Notes: a model not told the origin generated them from the sequence alone. Shown: positions 24,355 to 31,936, counted from the first letter of the stretch. The stretch is DNA of 33,262 nucleotides from Oscillospiraceae bacterium (GCA_017518255.1 JAFWVK010000073.1:1-33262), one strand, 5' to 3'. Numbers and translations: made by a program.

Positions 24355-24872
24355 ACAGACAAAGCAGGCCGGCTTTGCTGATCGTACTGTTTTGTGCTCT
24401 GACATTGGCATGGATGGCACTGATTTATTGGTTTTCTGCCAATAACGGCAGAGAATCCGGCGAATTCAGCGGAAACATTCTGCGGAAGCTGCTGTGTGTG
24501 TGTTATCCGGGCTGGAGCAGTAAGACCGCGCTGCAAAAGGAAGCCGTCATCGGGCGCTTTCATACGTTTTTCAGGAAATGCGGTCATTTTTCGGAATATG
24601 CAGTGCTCGGCGTATTTTGCCGTATTACATGGGCGCTGATTGTATCCTGTATGCAAAAAAGCCGGCAGAGGCATTCCGCAAGGGATTTTCTGCTGCCGGC
24701 GCTTTTGTCGTTTTTGTATGCATGTTCGGACGAATACCACCAGCGGTTTGTCGCAGGCAGAAGCGGAGAATTCCGGGATGTGCTGATTGATTTTTCCGGA
24801 GCCTGTCTCGGAATCGCCGTTGTATCCCTGATTCTGTGCCTGCTTAACAGGAAACCGGAATATGAAACTTGA
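24342..24872 (+). CDS. VanZ-like membrane protein
   Basis: 176 residues with about four membrane segments. VanZ signatures: FRKCGHFSEYAVLG in the middle and SDEYHQRFVAGRSGEFRDVL with DFSGACLG near the end. VanZ of Tn1546 gives low-level teicoplanin resistance; chromosomal relatives are mostly of unknown function, so resistance should not be assumed. The start is TTG at 24342 with GGGAG seven bases before and overlaps the preceding gene; there is no better start. A strong terminator follows at 24919-24967. Confidence 0.82.
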   Translation: MGKINRQSRPALLIVLFCALTLAWMALIYWFSANNGRESGEFSGNILRKLLCVCYPGWSSKTALQKEAVIGRFHTFFRKCGHFSEYAVLGVFCRITWALIVSCMQKSRQRHSARDFLLPALLSFLYACSDEYHQRFVAGRSGEFRDVLIDFSGACLGIAVVSLILCLLNRKPEYET

Positions 24873-24918
24873 CCCCGAATTGCCCGCGCTGAAAGGGCAA
24901 TGCCGGAACAGAAGTATG

Positions 24919-24967
24919 ATGCCGCAGTATTTCTGATATTTCTGTCAGAAGTACTGTGGCATTTTTT
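24919..24967 (+). terminator. Strong terminator of the GGDEF-EAL to VanZ transcript
   Basis: An 18-bp stem (24919-24936 with 24945-24962, 8-base loop). The two non-Watson-Crick positions are G-U or U-G in plus-strand RNA. It is followed by TTTTTT. It faces the end of the tRNA array from the other side. Confidence 0.88.
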
Positions 24968-24981
24968 GATATTTCGACAGG

Positions 24982-25013
24982 AAAAAGTACCCCCCCGCTC
25001 CGAAGAACGGGAG
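24982..25013 (-). terminator. Terminator behind array unit A
   Basis: CUCCCGUUC, UUCG loop, GAGCGGGGG (24992-25000 with 25005-25013) with two U-G pairs in minus-strand RNA, then GGUACUUUUU. Last terminator of the array. Confidence 0.8.
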
Positions 25014-25016
25014 TCA

Positions 25017-25108
25017 AGCCGGTGAAGGGACTCGAACCCTTGACCTGCACATTGCGAATGCGCAGGCTCAACTTGTTGAGCGACTCTACACAACTGAGCT
25101 GCACCGGC
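25017..25108 (-). tRNA. Array unit A: tRNA-like gene with extra hairpin, anticodon-loop position reads CGC
   Basis: 92 bases instead of about 73. The 7-bp acceptor stem (GCCGGTG with CACCGGC), D arm, anticodon arm (loop TTCGCAA) and T arm (TTCGAGT loop) are intact. Between the D arm and anticodon arm sits an extra hairpin GCTCAA-CAAG-TTGAGC. The D stem includes a G-U pair. By position the anticodon would be CGC (Ala), but the G3-U70 alanine identity pair is missing, so charging is uncertain. Either a tRNA pseudogene or an unusual tRNA-like RNA. Confidence 0.6.
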
Positions 25109-25135
25109 ATTTTTTCACTTGCCTGCGCAGTACGG

Positions 25136-25169
25136 ATAAAAAGTAAACCCCCGTTCCGAAGAACGGGGG
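25136..25169 (-). terminator. Terminator behind array unit B
   Basis: Perfect 9-bp stem CCCCCGTTC with GAACGGGGG (25148-25156, 25161-25169), a UUCG loop, then UUUACUUUUU. Confidence 0.85.
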
Positions 25170-25172
25170 TCA

Positions 25173-25264
<92 letters not shown>

Positions 25265-25293
25265 ATACTTCTTCACTTGGATGCGCAGTACGG

Positions 25294-25327
25294 ATAAAAA
25301 GTAAACCCCCGTTCCGAAGAACGGGGG
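25294..25327 (-). terminator. Terminator behind array unit C
   Basis: Same perfect hairpin as behind B (25306-25314 with 25319-25327, UUCG loop) with UUUACUUUUU tail. Confidence 0.85.
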
Positions 25328-25330
25328 TCA

Positions 25331-25421
25331 AGCCGGTGAAGGGACTCGAACCCTTGACCTGCACATTGCGAATGCGCAGGATCAACTTGTTGAGCGACTC
25401 TACACAACTGAGCTGCCCGGC
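25331..25421 (-). pseudogene. Array unit C: decayed tRNA-like gene with extra hairpin
   Basis: As unit A, but one base of the 5' acceptor strand is deleted (GCCGGG for GCCGGTG), and the extra hairpin has a broken pair (TTGATC for TTGAGC). Anticodon position CGC. These lesions suggest a non-functional copy. Confidence 0.6.
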
Positions 25422-25450
25422 ATATTTCTTCACTTGGATGCGCAGTACGG

Positions 25451-25484
25451 ATAAAAAGTAAACCCCCGTTCCGAAGAACGGGGG
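25451..25484 (-). terminator. Terminator behind tRNA-Thr
   Basis: CCCCCGTTC with GAACGGGGG (25463-25471, 25476-25484), UUCG loop, UUUACUUUUU tail, four bases behind the tRNA-Thr gene. Confidence 0.88.
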
Positions 25485-25487
25485 ACA

Positions 25488-25560
<73 letters not shown>

Positions 25561-25578
25561 ATATCGTTTTTCACTTGT

Positions 25579-25643
25579 CTGCGCATTACGAATGCGCAGG
25601 CTCAACTCTGTTGAGCGACTCCACACAACTGAGCTGCTCCGGC
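25579..25643 (-). pseudogene. Array unit E: 3'-truncated tRNA-like copy
   Basis: First unit after the promoter. It has acceptor 5' strand (GCCGGAG), D arm, the extra hairpin GCTCAAC-AGA-GTTGAGC and a perfect anticodon arm with CGT, then breaks off. The T arm, 3' acceptor strand and terminator are missing and the sequence joins directly to the spacer motif ACAAGTGAA before tRNA-Thr. A deletion by recombination between the TGCGCA of the anticodon arm and that of the spacer explains it. Confidence 0.7.
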
Positions 25644-25690
25644 ATATTTGCGCTGCATCTGCGTCAGTCAGCCGAATAGAACCGAAACAT

Positions 25691-25719
25691 ATTATATCAC
25701 ATTTCCCCAAAAAAGTCAA
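25691..25719 (-). promoter_or_regulatory. Sigma-A promoter of the tRNA array
   Basis: TTGACT (25714-25719) and TATAAT (25691-25696) on the minus strand, 17-base spacer, about 40 bases before unit E. No other promoter-like pair is seen in the spacers. Confidence 0.85.
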
Positions 25720-25763
25720 GTGGAAACAGTGAAAAAATTTCATCTGCAAAAAAGAAAAAAGAA

Positions 25764-25792
25764 TTGTAATTTTACGGAAAATATGATATACT
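25764..25792 (+). promoter_or_regulatory. Promoter of the signal-peptidase-like gene
   Basis: TTGTAA (25764-25769), 17 bases, TATACT (25787-25792). It diverges from the array promoter. Confidence 0.6.
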
Positions 25793-25880
25793 ATACTAGA
25801 TAAGAACCGCCCAGATGAACAGCGGTTCGGAAAGAGAACAGAAAGGAGTGCCGCCGGGACACCGGAGGGCAAAGAAACTT

Positions 25881-27212
25881 ATGGCGAAAAAACAAGAAAA
25901 GCACATGTCATGCCTCGGTATTTTGCTGGTAATCTGCATGGTGCTGGTAATGGGAATTACGCTTTCAGTCAGACTGATGTTCGGAAACGGAAAAGTACCG
26001 AAATTGTTCGGAACCCGTTACTGTTATTATACACAGAGCGATATGGGCAGCTATGTTCCGAGCGGATCGCTCGTTGTGGTAGAGGATGAGCCGATCAAAG
26101 AACAGAATGTCGTTCTCTATCAGAATACCGCGGGAGAATACCGGATTGCCGTTGTCAGCCTGATTCAGCAGGCAACTGCTGAAAATACAACCGCACTTTA
26201 TTATCTGACGACAGCGACCAATGAGGTTGCTGTAGAAACAACACCCGACCGGATTCTCGGTGTCTGCACGAACAGAAGTGCGGAGCTCGGTGCGCTGATT
26301 CAGTTTCTGACCAGTACGGCAGGTCTGATTGTCGGACTGCTGCTGCCCTGCATTCTGCTTCTGATTTACCTCATCTCTGTTCTGATCGCGGCAAGAGAGG
26401 CGAATGCGGAGCTTCAGGAGGAAGAAGATACCGACCTCGCATTTGTGAAGTCCATTCAGCGGAAACAGCAGAAAATCGCCGAGCGTGATGCCGCACGCCG
26501 TGCAAAGCAGCGTGAAAAGCAGCTGATTTCCGATTCTTTTGAAGAAGAGCCGGTTTCTCCGAACAAACCGCAGGAGGATCTGCACGGAATCGAACGTGCG
26601 CGCAAGATGCTGACGGATGAGGAAATTGCCCGTCTGGAAGAGGAAGAGGCTGCACGCAGAGCAGAACGGATTGCGGCGGTCAGAAGCCATATGGAGCAGC
26701 GCCGGCAGACCGAAACGCCGGACGGTGTGCCGCTTTACACGACTGAGATTATCACCAAGACGCATACGCTGTCTATCCCGAAGACGGGCGATCAGCCGCT
26801 GACAACCACACAGCGTCAGGAACTGAAACCGACACCAAAGGAGAATATTCCGCGTCTGACCGCAACCGGTCATATTCAGATTCCGACACCGGAGCAGCTC
26901 GCGGCAGAGAAGAAGGCAGAGGAAGAACGCCTGACCCGCTCGGAAGAACTGCGGCGCAGCGCACAGGAAAGCTTTGCTGCCGTATCCGGAAATACTTCCG
27001 AAACGCCGGTTCCGCAGGCTGCAACCGCACAGACAAAGCTTGTGATTCCGCAGGATCTTTACCATACTGCGGCACCTGCGCCGGCGGAAGAACCTGTACC
27101 GAAGCCCGCACCGAAAAAGAAGCATAAAAAGAAGCCGCAGCCCTCTGTTCCGTCTGCGAATTTCAATGACCTGATGGCATTCCTGAACGACGAGCAGAAA
27201 AAGCTGCAATAA
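25881..27212 (+). CDS. Signal-peptidase-I-like (S26) membrane protein, probably without catalytic serine
   Basis: 444 residues. One membrane segment near 12-35, then an S26-like beta domain (YCYYTQSDMGSYVPSGSLVVV, later NVVLYQN and RIAVV), a second membrane segment near 141-167, and a charged, coiled-coil then Pro-rich cytoplasmic tail of about 270 residues. The pattern resembles SipW-type signal peptidases, but the nucleophile position (Ser of SGSM) is Asp54 and one residue is missing, so it is probably inactive. The start at 25881 has GGAGGG 11 bases before it. A single-gene transcript is likely, from its own promoter to the hairpin at 27230. Function unknown. Confidence 0.65.
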   Translation: MAKKQEKHMSCLGILLVICMVLVMGITLSVRLMFGNGKVPKLFGTRYCYYTQSDMGSYVPSGSLVVVEDEPIKEQNVVLYQNTAGEYRIAVVSLIQQATAENTTALYYLTTATNEVAVETTPDRILGVCTNRSAELGALIQFLTSTAGLIVGLLLPCILLLIYLISVLIAAREANAELQEEEDTDLAFVKSIQRKQQKIAERDAARRAKQREKQLISDSFEEEPVSPNKPQEDLHGIERARKMLTDEEIARLEEEEAARRAERIAAVRSHMEQRRQTETPDGVPLYTTEIITKTHTLSIPKTGDQPLTTTQRQELKPTPKENIPRLTATGHIQIPTPEQLAAEKKAEEERLTRSEELRRSAQESFAAVSGNTSETPVPQAATAQTKLVIPQDLYHTAAPAPAEEPVPKPAPKKKHKKKPQPSVPSANFNDLMAFLNDEQKKLQ

Positions 27213-27229
27213 TTACAAAGCAACCGCAA

Positions 27230-27264
27230 GAGCGCACATGTTTGATTCGGAAACATGTGCGCTC
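27230..27264 (+). terminator. Perfect hairpin after the signal-peptidase-like gene
   Basis: 14-bp perfect stem GAGCGCACATGTTT (27230-27243) with AAACATGTGCGCTC (27251-27264). No U tract follows directly, so the efficiency as a terminator is open. Confidence 0.55.
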
Positions 27265-27308
27265 AGATTATAGTCTGCTTTCTTTTTGCTGCCTGGCTGC
27301 GGGAACGC

Positions 27309-27337
27309 TTGACAAACACAGGAAACTGTGATACACT
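27309..27337 (+). promoter_or_regulatory. Promoter of the M24B peptidase gene
   Basis: TTGACA (27309-27314), 17 bases, TACACT (27332-27337), 40 bases before the start at 27378. Confidence 0.75.
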
Positions 27338-27377
27338 GAAATATATGATTTTTTGAGGAAGAAAGGATGCACAGAAC

Positions 27378-28472
27378 ATGAGCCGAATTGCCGCACTTGC
27401 GGAAATAGTCAAGAAAAATGACGCAGATGCGATGCTTCTGACGGGAGAAGTCAATTTGATTTATGCGCTGGAAACAACGGCACTGGAGGGGCAGTGCCTG
27501 ATTCTGGCGGACGGAACAGCCATTCTGATTACCGACGGACGTTATACGGAAACAGCCGAAGCAAAGCTTCTGCCGCGCGGGTTCCGTGTTCTGACACGTT
27601 CAAATGCTTCCGGAATGTACGAATATTTACAGTCGGTTCTGGATGCCTATCAGGTACAGAAGCTGCTCTACGAGGACGATGTCCTGACAGTTGACCGATT
27701 CGCCGCAATGCGTGAAAAGCTGCCGTGCAGCTTTCTGCCGATCGGTTCGCGGATTCTCTCGCTCCGTGCCAGAAAATCCGAGGAGGAAATTGCAAGCATC
27801 GTCATTGCGCAGCATATTGCTGAGGCGGCGCTGACCCGCCTGCTGCCGGAGCTTTGCGAGGGCATGACGGAGCGGGAGGCTGCGGCAAGACTGAATTATT
27901 ATATGGCGATCAGCGGAAGCGAAAAGACTTCGTTTGATACTATTCTTCTTTTCGGGGAAAACACCAGCCTTCCGCACGGTGTACCCGGCGACCGGAAGCT
28001 TTGCAGGGGCGATTTTATCCTTGCGGATTTCGGCGCCGTCTATCGCGGATATCATTCCGATATGACCAGAACCTTTGCGTTCGGCTCCGCGACGGACGAA
28101 ATGCGGAAGGTTTACGATACGGTGCTGCGTGCACAGAATGCCGCAAGGGCTGCCGCCTGTGCAGGGAGACTCTGCAATGAAATGCACTTTGCGGCTGCAA
28201 AGGTGATTGAGGATGCCGGATACGGCACATATTTTACCCATGCGCTCGGACATTCGGTCGGGCTGGAAATTCACGAAATGCCGGTTGCTGCGCCGCGCTG
28301 TGAGGAGGTTCTCTGCGACGGAATTATCATGACAGATGAACCCGGAATTTACATACCGGGCAAATTCGGCGTTCGTATAGAGGATATGCTGGTGATTTCA
28401 GGCGATCATCCGGTCACGCTGACCGCATTTCCGAGCGATTTTCAGATTCTTTCCGGCGAACAGAACGGATAA
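27378..28472 (+). CDS. Xaa-Pro aminopeptidase family protein (M24B)
   Basis: Metallopeptidase that removes N-terminal residues preceding proline, in the cytoplasm. 364 residues: creatinase-like N-domain (to about 125) and pita-bread catalytic domain. All five metal ligands are visible: Asp217 (LADFG), Asp228 (HSDMTR), His292 (GHSVGLEIHE), Glu321 (DEPGIY) and Glu335 (RIEDM). AAAGGATG precedes the ATG. In many Firmicutes the gene for elongation factor P follows; here it does not. Confidence 0.93.
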   Translation: MSRIAALAEIVKKNDADAMLLTGEVNLIYALETTALEGQCLILADGTAILITDGRYTETAEAKLLPRGFRVLTRSNASGMYEYLQSVLDAYQVQKLLYEDDVLTVDRFAAMREKLPCSFLPIGSRILSLRARKSEEEIASIVIAQHIAEAALTRLLPELCEGMTEREAAARLNYYMAISGSEKTSFDTILLFGENTSLPHGVPGDRKLCRGDFILADFGAVYRGYHSDMTRTFAFGSATDEMRKVYDTVLRAQNAARAAACAGRLCNEMHFAAAKVIEDAGYGTYFTHALGHSVGLEIHEMPVAAPRCEEVLCDGIIMTDEPGIYIPGKFGVRIEDMLVISGDHPVTLTAFPSDFQILSGEQNG

Positions 28473-28577
28473 TTCAGTTCAGGGGATACAGATGAGAACG
28501 GATTTGCATGTTTCCTTCATTGCTTTGGTGAACGGAAGCCGTATGCCGGCGGCTGTGCCGCGGTTCCGGAGGATACG

Positions 28578-28664
28578 ATGCGGGATATTATGCTAAACGT
28601 AAAACCCGGCTGCAAAATGGTCACTGATTCCATGGAAAATCTGAATGTGGATGATAACAATTGA
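28578..28664 (+). CDS. Possible small protein of 28 residues
   Basis: ATG at 28578 has GGAGG five bases upstream and the frame ends at TGA 28664, eleven bases before the terminator stem. The peptide is hydrophilic with an acidic end (ENLNVDDNN). The same frame is open back to the M24B stop, so it could also be a remnant of a longer gene that lost its start. I know no family. Low confidence. Confidence 0.3.
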   Translation: MRDIMLNVKPGCKMVTDSMENLNVDDNN

Positions 28665-28675
28665 ATGATTTTGAA

Positions 28676-28715
28676 GGCTCTGTGCGGACAGCTTTGTTCG
28701 TGCAGAGCCCTTTTT
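28676..28715 (+). terminator. Terminator behind the M24B peptidase transcript
   Basis: GGCTCTG (28676-28682) pairs with CAGAGCC (28703-28709). The seven positions inside also pair if G-U pairs of plus-strand RNA are allowed. The tail is CTTTTT. The remaining gap 28473-28675 holds only the small frame above. Confidence 0.8.
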
Positions 28716-28779
28716 GTGTGAGAATGCACAATCCGCGTATCCTGAATATATACTTATTAAACAAAGTTTGCAAAACATC

Positions 28780-28808
28780 TTGAAAATATTGGGCGTTTAT
28801 GATATAAT
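28780..28808 (+). promoter_or_regulatory. Promoter of the CAP-dockerin gene
   Basis: TTGAAA (28780-28785), 17 bases, TATAAT (28803-28808), about 50 bases before the start. Confidence 0.8.
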
Positions 28809-28859
28809 GATAGCGGAGGAATTGTTCTGACTCAGACCGGATGAAAGGGCGTGACGGAT

Positions 28860-30179
28860 ATGAAAATGCAGAAGCATTGGAAACGGTTGATGACCGGCGC
28901 TGCAGCAGCCGGAATCTCTGCTGCTGTCTTGCCCTGTTCTGTGTCCGCCTATGAGCTGGAACTGCACTCACAGGAGGAAATCCGCGCGTTCTATGCGGCG
29001 CATCCTTTTCCGGTAAAGGACGAAAAAAAGCCGGAATATGCACAGGAGCAGCTGCTTTCGGCGCCCTATACGCCCGGTGTTCTCGGCGGGGAATCCCTTC
29101 AGGAGGCACTGAATGCCGTCAATACGGCACGGTATATTGCCGGGCTGCCCGCAGATATTACAATCCGCGGCGATTACAGTGAGCTCGCGCAGGCTGCGGC
29201 GCTGATTGACTGGTACCGTTCGGAGCTTGACCATGAACTGGGTCCGGACGACAAACCCGCAGATTTTTCCGATGAGCTGTTTGCGCTCTGTAAAACGGGA
29301 ACAAAGTATTGTAATCTGCATTACGGCTATTATACTCTGCCTGCTGCAATCTATGAAAAGGATCTCTGCGACAGCGATATGGGCAGGGGCGTGAAGAACA
29401 TGCAGACTGCCGGTCACCGCCGCTGGCTGCTGAATCCGAAGATGCAGTATATCGGCTTCGGACAGATTACAGGTTCAGGCAGGCGTGACCTCTATTCCGC
29501 GGTTTATGCGCTGGATCATTCCAGAGAGGAGGCGTTCACCGGCGATTATATCGCATGGCCGCCGCAGAATATGCCCTATGAGCTTTACAGTCTGGAACGG
29601 AAATATCAGTCAAACCGCTATCCCTTCTCGGTTTCTCTGAATCAGCAGTATGCAGAACCTTCCGCAGAAACGGTTCAGGTCGATTTGTATTCACATCAGC
29701 TTGACAGGAGCTGGCATTTTGACAGGAACGACTGCCTGACTGATGACAGCAGCATGACAGCTCAGGAGAAGCAGGAAGCTTATTCGCACTATTTCAATGT
29801 CAATATTTCAAACCGGTCGTCGATCCGGAACTGCATCATCTTCTGTCCGGATGTGTTCTTTGCGCCGGGAGATACTGTTGATGTCCGGATTTCCGGCATT
29901 CAGACTGCTGCGGGAGAGGACACCGAAATCACTTATTCCGTCAGTTTCTTCTCGCTGGAGGAGACACAGGTTCAGCCGGCTCAGGTTCTGCGCGGAGACG
30001 CCGACTGCAACGGCGAGGTCAATGTTCTGGATGCGGTTCTGCTCAGCAGAGTTGAGGCGGAGGATCTCACCTGCGGGATTACGGATGAAGGTCGCCTCAA
30101 TTCGGACTGTGACGGCGACGGGAGAGTGACATTCAGCGATCTGACATGGCTGCTCAAAAAACTGGCGGCTACTTCGTAA
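28860..30179 (+). CDS. Secreted CAP-domain protein with C-terminal dockerin
   Basis: 439 residues. Signal peptide (KHWKRLMTGAAAAGISAAVL, predicted cleavage after VSA), then a CAP/SCP-like domain (ALNAVNTARYIAGLP, GHRRWLLNP), a beta-rich region, and at about 379-437 a type I dockerin with two Ca-binding repeats (GDADCNGEVNVLDAVLL and SDCDGDGRVTFSDLTWLL). The dockerin would bind a cohesin and thereby attach the protein to a cellulosome or the cell surface. CAP domains in bacteria have no settled enzymatic role. The start at 28860 (MKMQKHWKR) fits the signal peptide; a GTG at 28851 in the same frame is the alternative. Single gene with its own promoter. Confidence 0.88.
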   Translation: MKMQKHWKRLMTGAAAAGISAAVLPCSVSAYELELHSQEEIRAFYAAHPFPVKDEKKPEYAQEQLLSAPYTPGVLGGESLQEALNAVNTARYIAGLPADITIRGDYSELAQAAALIDWYRSELDHELGPDDKPADFSDELFALCKTGTKYCNLHYGYYTLPAAIYEKDLCDSDMGRGVKNMQTAGHRRWLLNPKMQYIGFGQITGSGRRDLYSAVYALDHSREEAFTGDYIAWPPQNMPYELYSLERKYQSNRYPFSVSLNQQYAEPSAETVQVDLYSHQLDRSWHFDRNDCLTDDSSMTAQEKQEAYSHYFNVNISNRSSIRNCIIFCPDVFFAPGDTVDVRISGIQTAAGEDTEITYSVSFFSLEETQVQPAQVLRGDADCNGEVNVLDAVLLSRVEAEDLTCGITDEGRLNSDCDGDGRVTFSDLTWLLKKLAATS

Positions 30180-30188
30180 AAAATCAGA

Positions 30189-30214
30189 GAGAGGAACAGG
30201 ATACTGTTCCTCTC
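30189..30214 (+). terminator. Hairpin directly after the CAP-dockerin gene
   Basis: 11-bp perfect stem GAGAGGAACAG (30189-30199) with CTGTTCCTCTC (30204-30214), loop GATA. No U tract. Related to the stems at 30468 and 30693. Confidence 0.5.
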
Positions 30215-30442
30215 AGCTTGTAGATAAAGTCCTCTGTTCTAATTTAGAATAACGCAAGAGAGGTATAGAGATCAATAATGGGGGAAGCTGCCCTTTTAGA
30301 AAAAGGGGGCTTCCCCCAAGCCCCTATCTTCCCAAAAAAGAACGCAAAATGGGGAGTTTCGCTGCCTGCGGGCAGCGACGAGGGACGCTGTCCCTCGACC
30401 CTGCGAGCTTTTTGAAAAAAGCTCGATCAAAAACTTTTATAA

Positions 30443-30522
30443 GACACAGATAGGGTTTCTCGACAGACTGAGAGGAACAGGGAACTGTTCCTCTCAGCTT
30501 GTTGGGAAACCCCATCTGTGTC
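30443..30522. repeat. 80-base imperfect inverted repeat
   Basis: Two arms of 38 bases around a GGAA loop (30481-30484), 33 of 38 positions complementary; the five others are all transitions, three of them G-U compatible in plus-strand RNA. The inner part is the GAGGAACAG stem of the repeat family, the outer part starts GACACAGAT and ends ATCTGTGTC. Confidence 0.75.
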
Positions 30523-30600
30523 AAGTTTGCTTCGCAAACATCGAACCCCCATACCTCATCGGATAGAATATGGATGTATTATCTTCATTTTTATGTGTAA

Positions 30601-30719
30601 TGGGATTCCAAAGGGACTTTGTCCCTTTGGCAGGGTTTGGGGCGGAGCCCCATTATGGATGCATCGCAGATATCGCTTTTTCAACAAACTGAGAGGAACA
30701 GGGTACTGTTCCTCTTTTT
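30601..30719 (+). repeat. Intergenic repeat, copy 2 (copy 1 at 62-188)
   Basis: Same order as copy 1: CCAAAGGGAC/GTCCCTTTGG stem, GGGGCGGAGCCCC, ATTATGGATGCATCGCAGAT, then a GAGGAACAG/CTGTTCCTC terminator (30693-30714) with TTTTT. Same orientation as copy 1, about 30.5 kb away. Confidence 0.8.
30693..30719 (+). terminator. Plus-strand terminator-like hairpin ahead of spoIIP
   Basis: 9-bp stem (30693-30701 with 30706-30714), loop GGTA, followed by TTTTT. It is about 90 bases upstream of spoIIP and would isolate spoIIP from upstream transcription. Confidence 0.7.
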
Positions 30720-30808
30720 CATTCAGAGCACTCTGCCCGGATAACATATCCGGGCAGAATTCTGCATATGGTGTAGCAGGTGATTTCCGCTGTAAGGAGG
30801 CTCATTTC

Positions 30809-31936
30809 ATGAATCGAAAACTGAAAACTGCCGTCCTGCTCTGCGGAACCGGAACAATTTTGCTTGCGGGCAGGAAAGTCGTTCCGGTGATGCAGCATAC
30901 GCAGATCGGTGTAATGCCGCAGCTACCGGAGGTACCTGCCGCCGTCCTTTCCGCAGAGCCGACAGAGATTCCGGAGAAAAAAGCAGCCGATTCCGGTTCT
31001 TATGTTCCGCCGGAGGTACATGCCGAAAACAATTCGGACGAACAAAATGCAAACATCATCAACATCGAATCCGAAGGTTCAAAAGCGATGTGGTATTCGC
31101 GGCTTTACCGCTGTCCGGATACCGATACGGGCGGGAAAATCGTTGACCGGCATTTTTCCTCGCAGAAAGGGGATATTTTCCTGAATCTGCCGCTTGCCGG
31201 ACAGGTTCGCAACGGAACCTTCTGGAAAAACAGCGATTTGCTGGAAGAAAGTAAAAAAGCACCCTCGCTCGATCTCCGGATAGACGGTACCCCGATGGTT
31301 CTGATTTATCATACGCACACGACGGAAAGCTTTGTTGCGGAAAAGACCGGCGCCTATGATTCCTCCTGCATCTTCCGGACAACCGAGCCGGACAAGGATA
31401 TGGTTATGGTCGGGGATGCCATTGCGGAGCAGCTCAGCGCTGCCGGAATCGGCGTCGTGCATTCGCGTGAAATCCATGATTATCCGGTCTGGAGCGGCGC
31501 ATACGGCAACAGTGCCAAAACGATACGCTCTGTTCTGGAGCAGTATCCGAGCATCTGCATTGCGCTTGATATTCACCGCGACGCAATCTCCGACGGTTCG
31601 ACGGTAATCGCACCGGTCTGCACGATTAACGGGAAACAATCTGCACAGATTATGATTATATCCGGCTGTGACAACGGGTCTATGGGAATGCCGAATTATC
31701 TGGAAAACTTCCGGTTTGCGAGTGCTTTGCAGCAGAATGCAGAGAGTATGTTTCCCGGCTTTACCAGACCGATTCTGTTCAGCTACCGGAAATATAATCA
31801 GGATCTTTCAAAGGGCGGGCTGCTGATCGAGGTCGGGTCACAGGGGAATACGCTGGAGGAAGCGCGGTATGCAGGTGAGCTGGTCGGAAAGTCACTGAGT
31901 GAAACAATCCGGAAGCTCTGCGGCGAAGCCTCCTGA
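30809..31936 (+). CDS. spoIIP: Stage II sporulation protein P
   Basis: Peptidoglycan amidase and endopeptidase that works with SpoIID and SpoIIM during engulfment of the forespore. 375 residues: N-terminal membrane anchor (residues 5-20), a variable linker, then the amidase domain with MVLIYHTHTTESF (first zinc-binding His), VHSREIHDYP, YPSICIALDIHRDAI (second His) and LLIEVGSQGNTLEEA (catalytic Glu). The start at 30809 has AAGGAGG upstream; the open frame to 30518 crosses the repeats. Its usual upstream neighbour gpr is absent. The next gene follows after 32 bases. Confidence 0.93.
   Translation: MNRKLKTAVLLCGTGTILLAGRKVVPVMQHTQIGVMPQLPEVPAAVLSAEPTEIPEKKAADSGSYVPPEVHAENNSDEQNANIINIESEGSKAMWYSRLYRCPDTDTGGKIVDRHFSSQKGDIFLNLPLAGQVRNGTFWKNSDLLEESKKAPSLDLRIDGTPMVLIYHTHTTESFVAEKTGAYDSSCIFRTTEPDKDMVMVGDAIAEQLSAAGIGVVHSREIHDYPVWSGAYGNSAKTIRSVLEQYPSICIALDIHRDAISDGSTVIAPVCTINGKQSAQIMIISGCDNGSMGMPNYLENFRFASALQQNAESMFPGFTRPILFSYRKYNQDLSKGGLLIEVGSQGNTLEEARYAGELVGKSLSETIRKLCGEAS

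Larger units (their letters stand above)
30180..30808. repeat. Gene-free nest of hairpin repeats
   Basis: No gene is supported here. It holds, in order: hairpin 30189-30214, a GGGGGAAGC/GCTTCCCCC hairpin with an inner CCCTTTT/AAAAGGG stem (30281-30318), a GAGGGAC/GTCCCTC hairpin, a CGAGCTTTTT/AAAAAGCTCG hairpin (about 30404-30425), the 80-base inverted repeat 30443-30522, GTTTGC/GCAAAC, and copy 2 of the dispersed repeat (30601-30719). GAGGAACAG/CTGTTCCTC recurs three times. Mostly hairpins without U tract. Confidence 0.75.

Noticed and set aside
24342..24872. Glycopeptide resistance determinant
   Set aside because: A lone VanZ-like protein without vanH, vanA/B and vanX is common in Firmicutes and does not indicate resistance.
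25965..27209. Long minus-strand open frame opposite the signal-peptidase-like gene
   Set aside because: Antisense shadow rich in Leu, Arg and Cys, with no family motif or start signal.
30518..30808. N-terminal extension of SpoIIP
   Set aside because: The extension translates the dispersed repeat and lacks a ribosome binding site; the start at 30809 has AAGGAGG and fits the membrane anchor.
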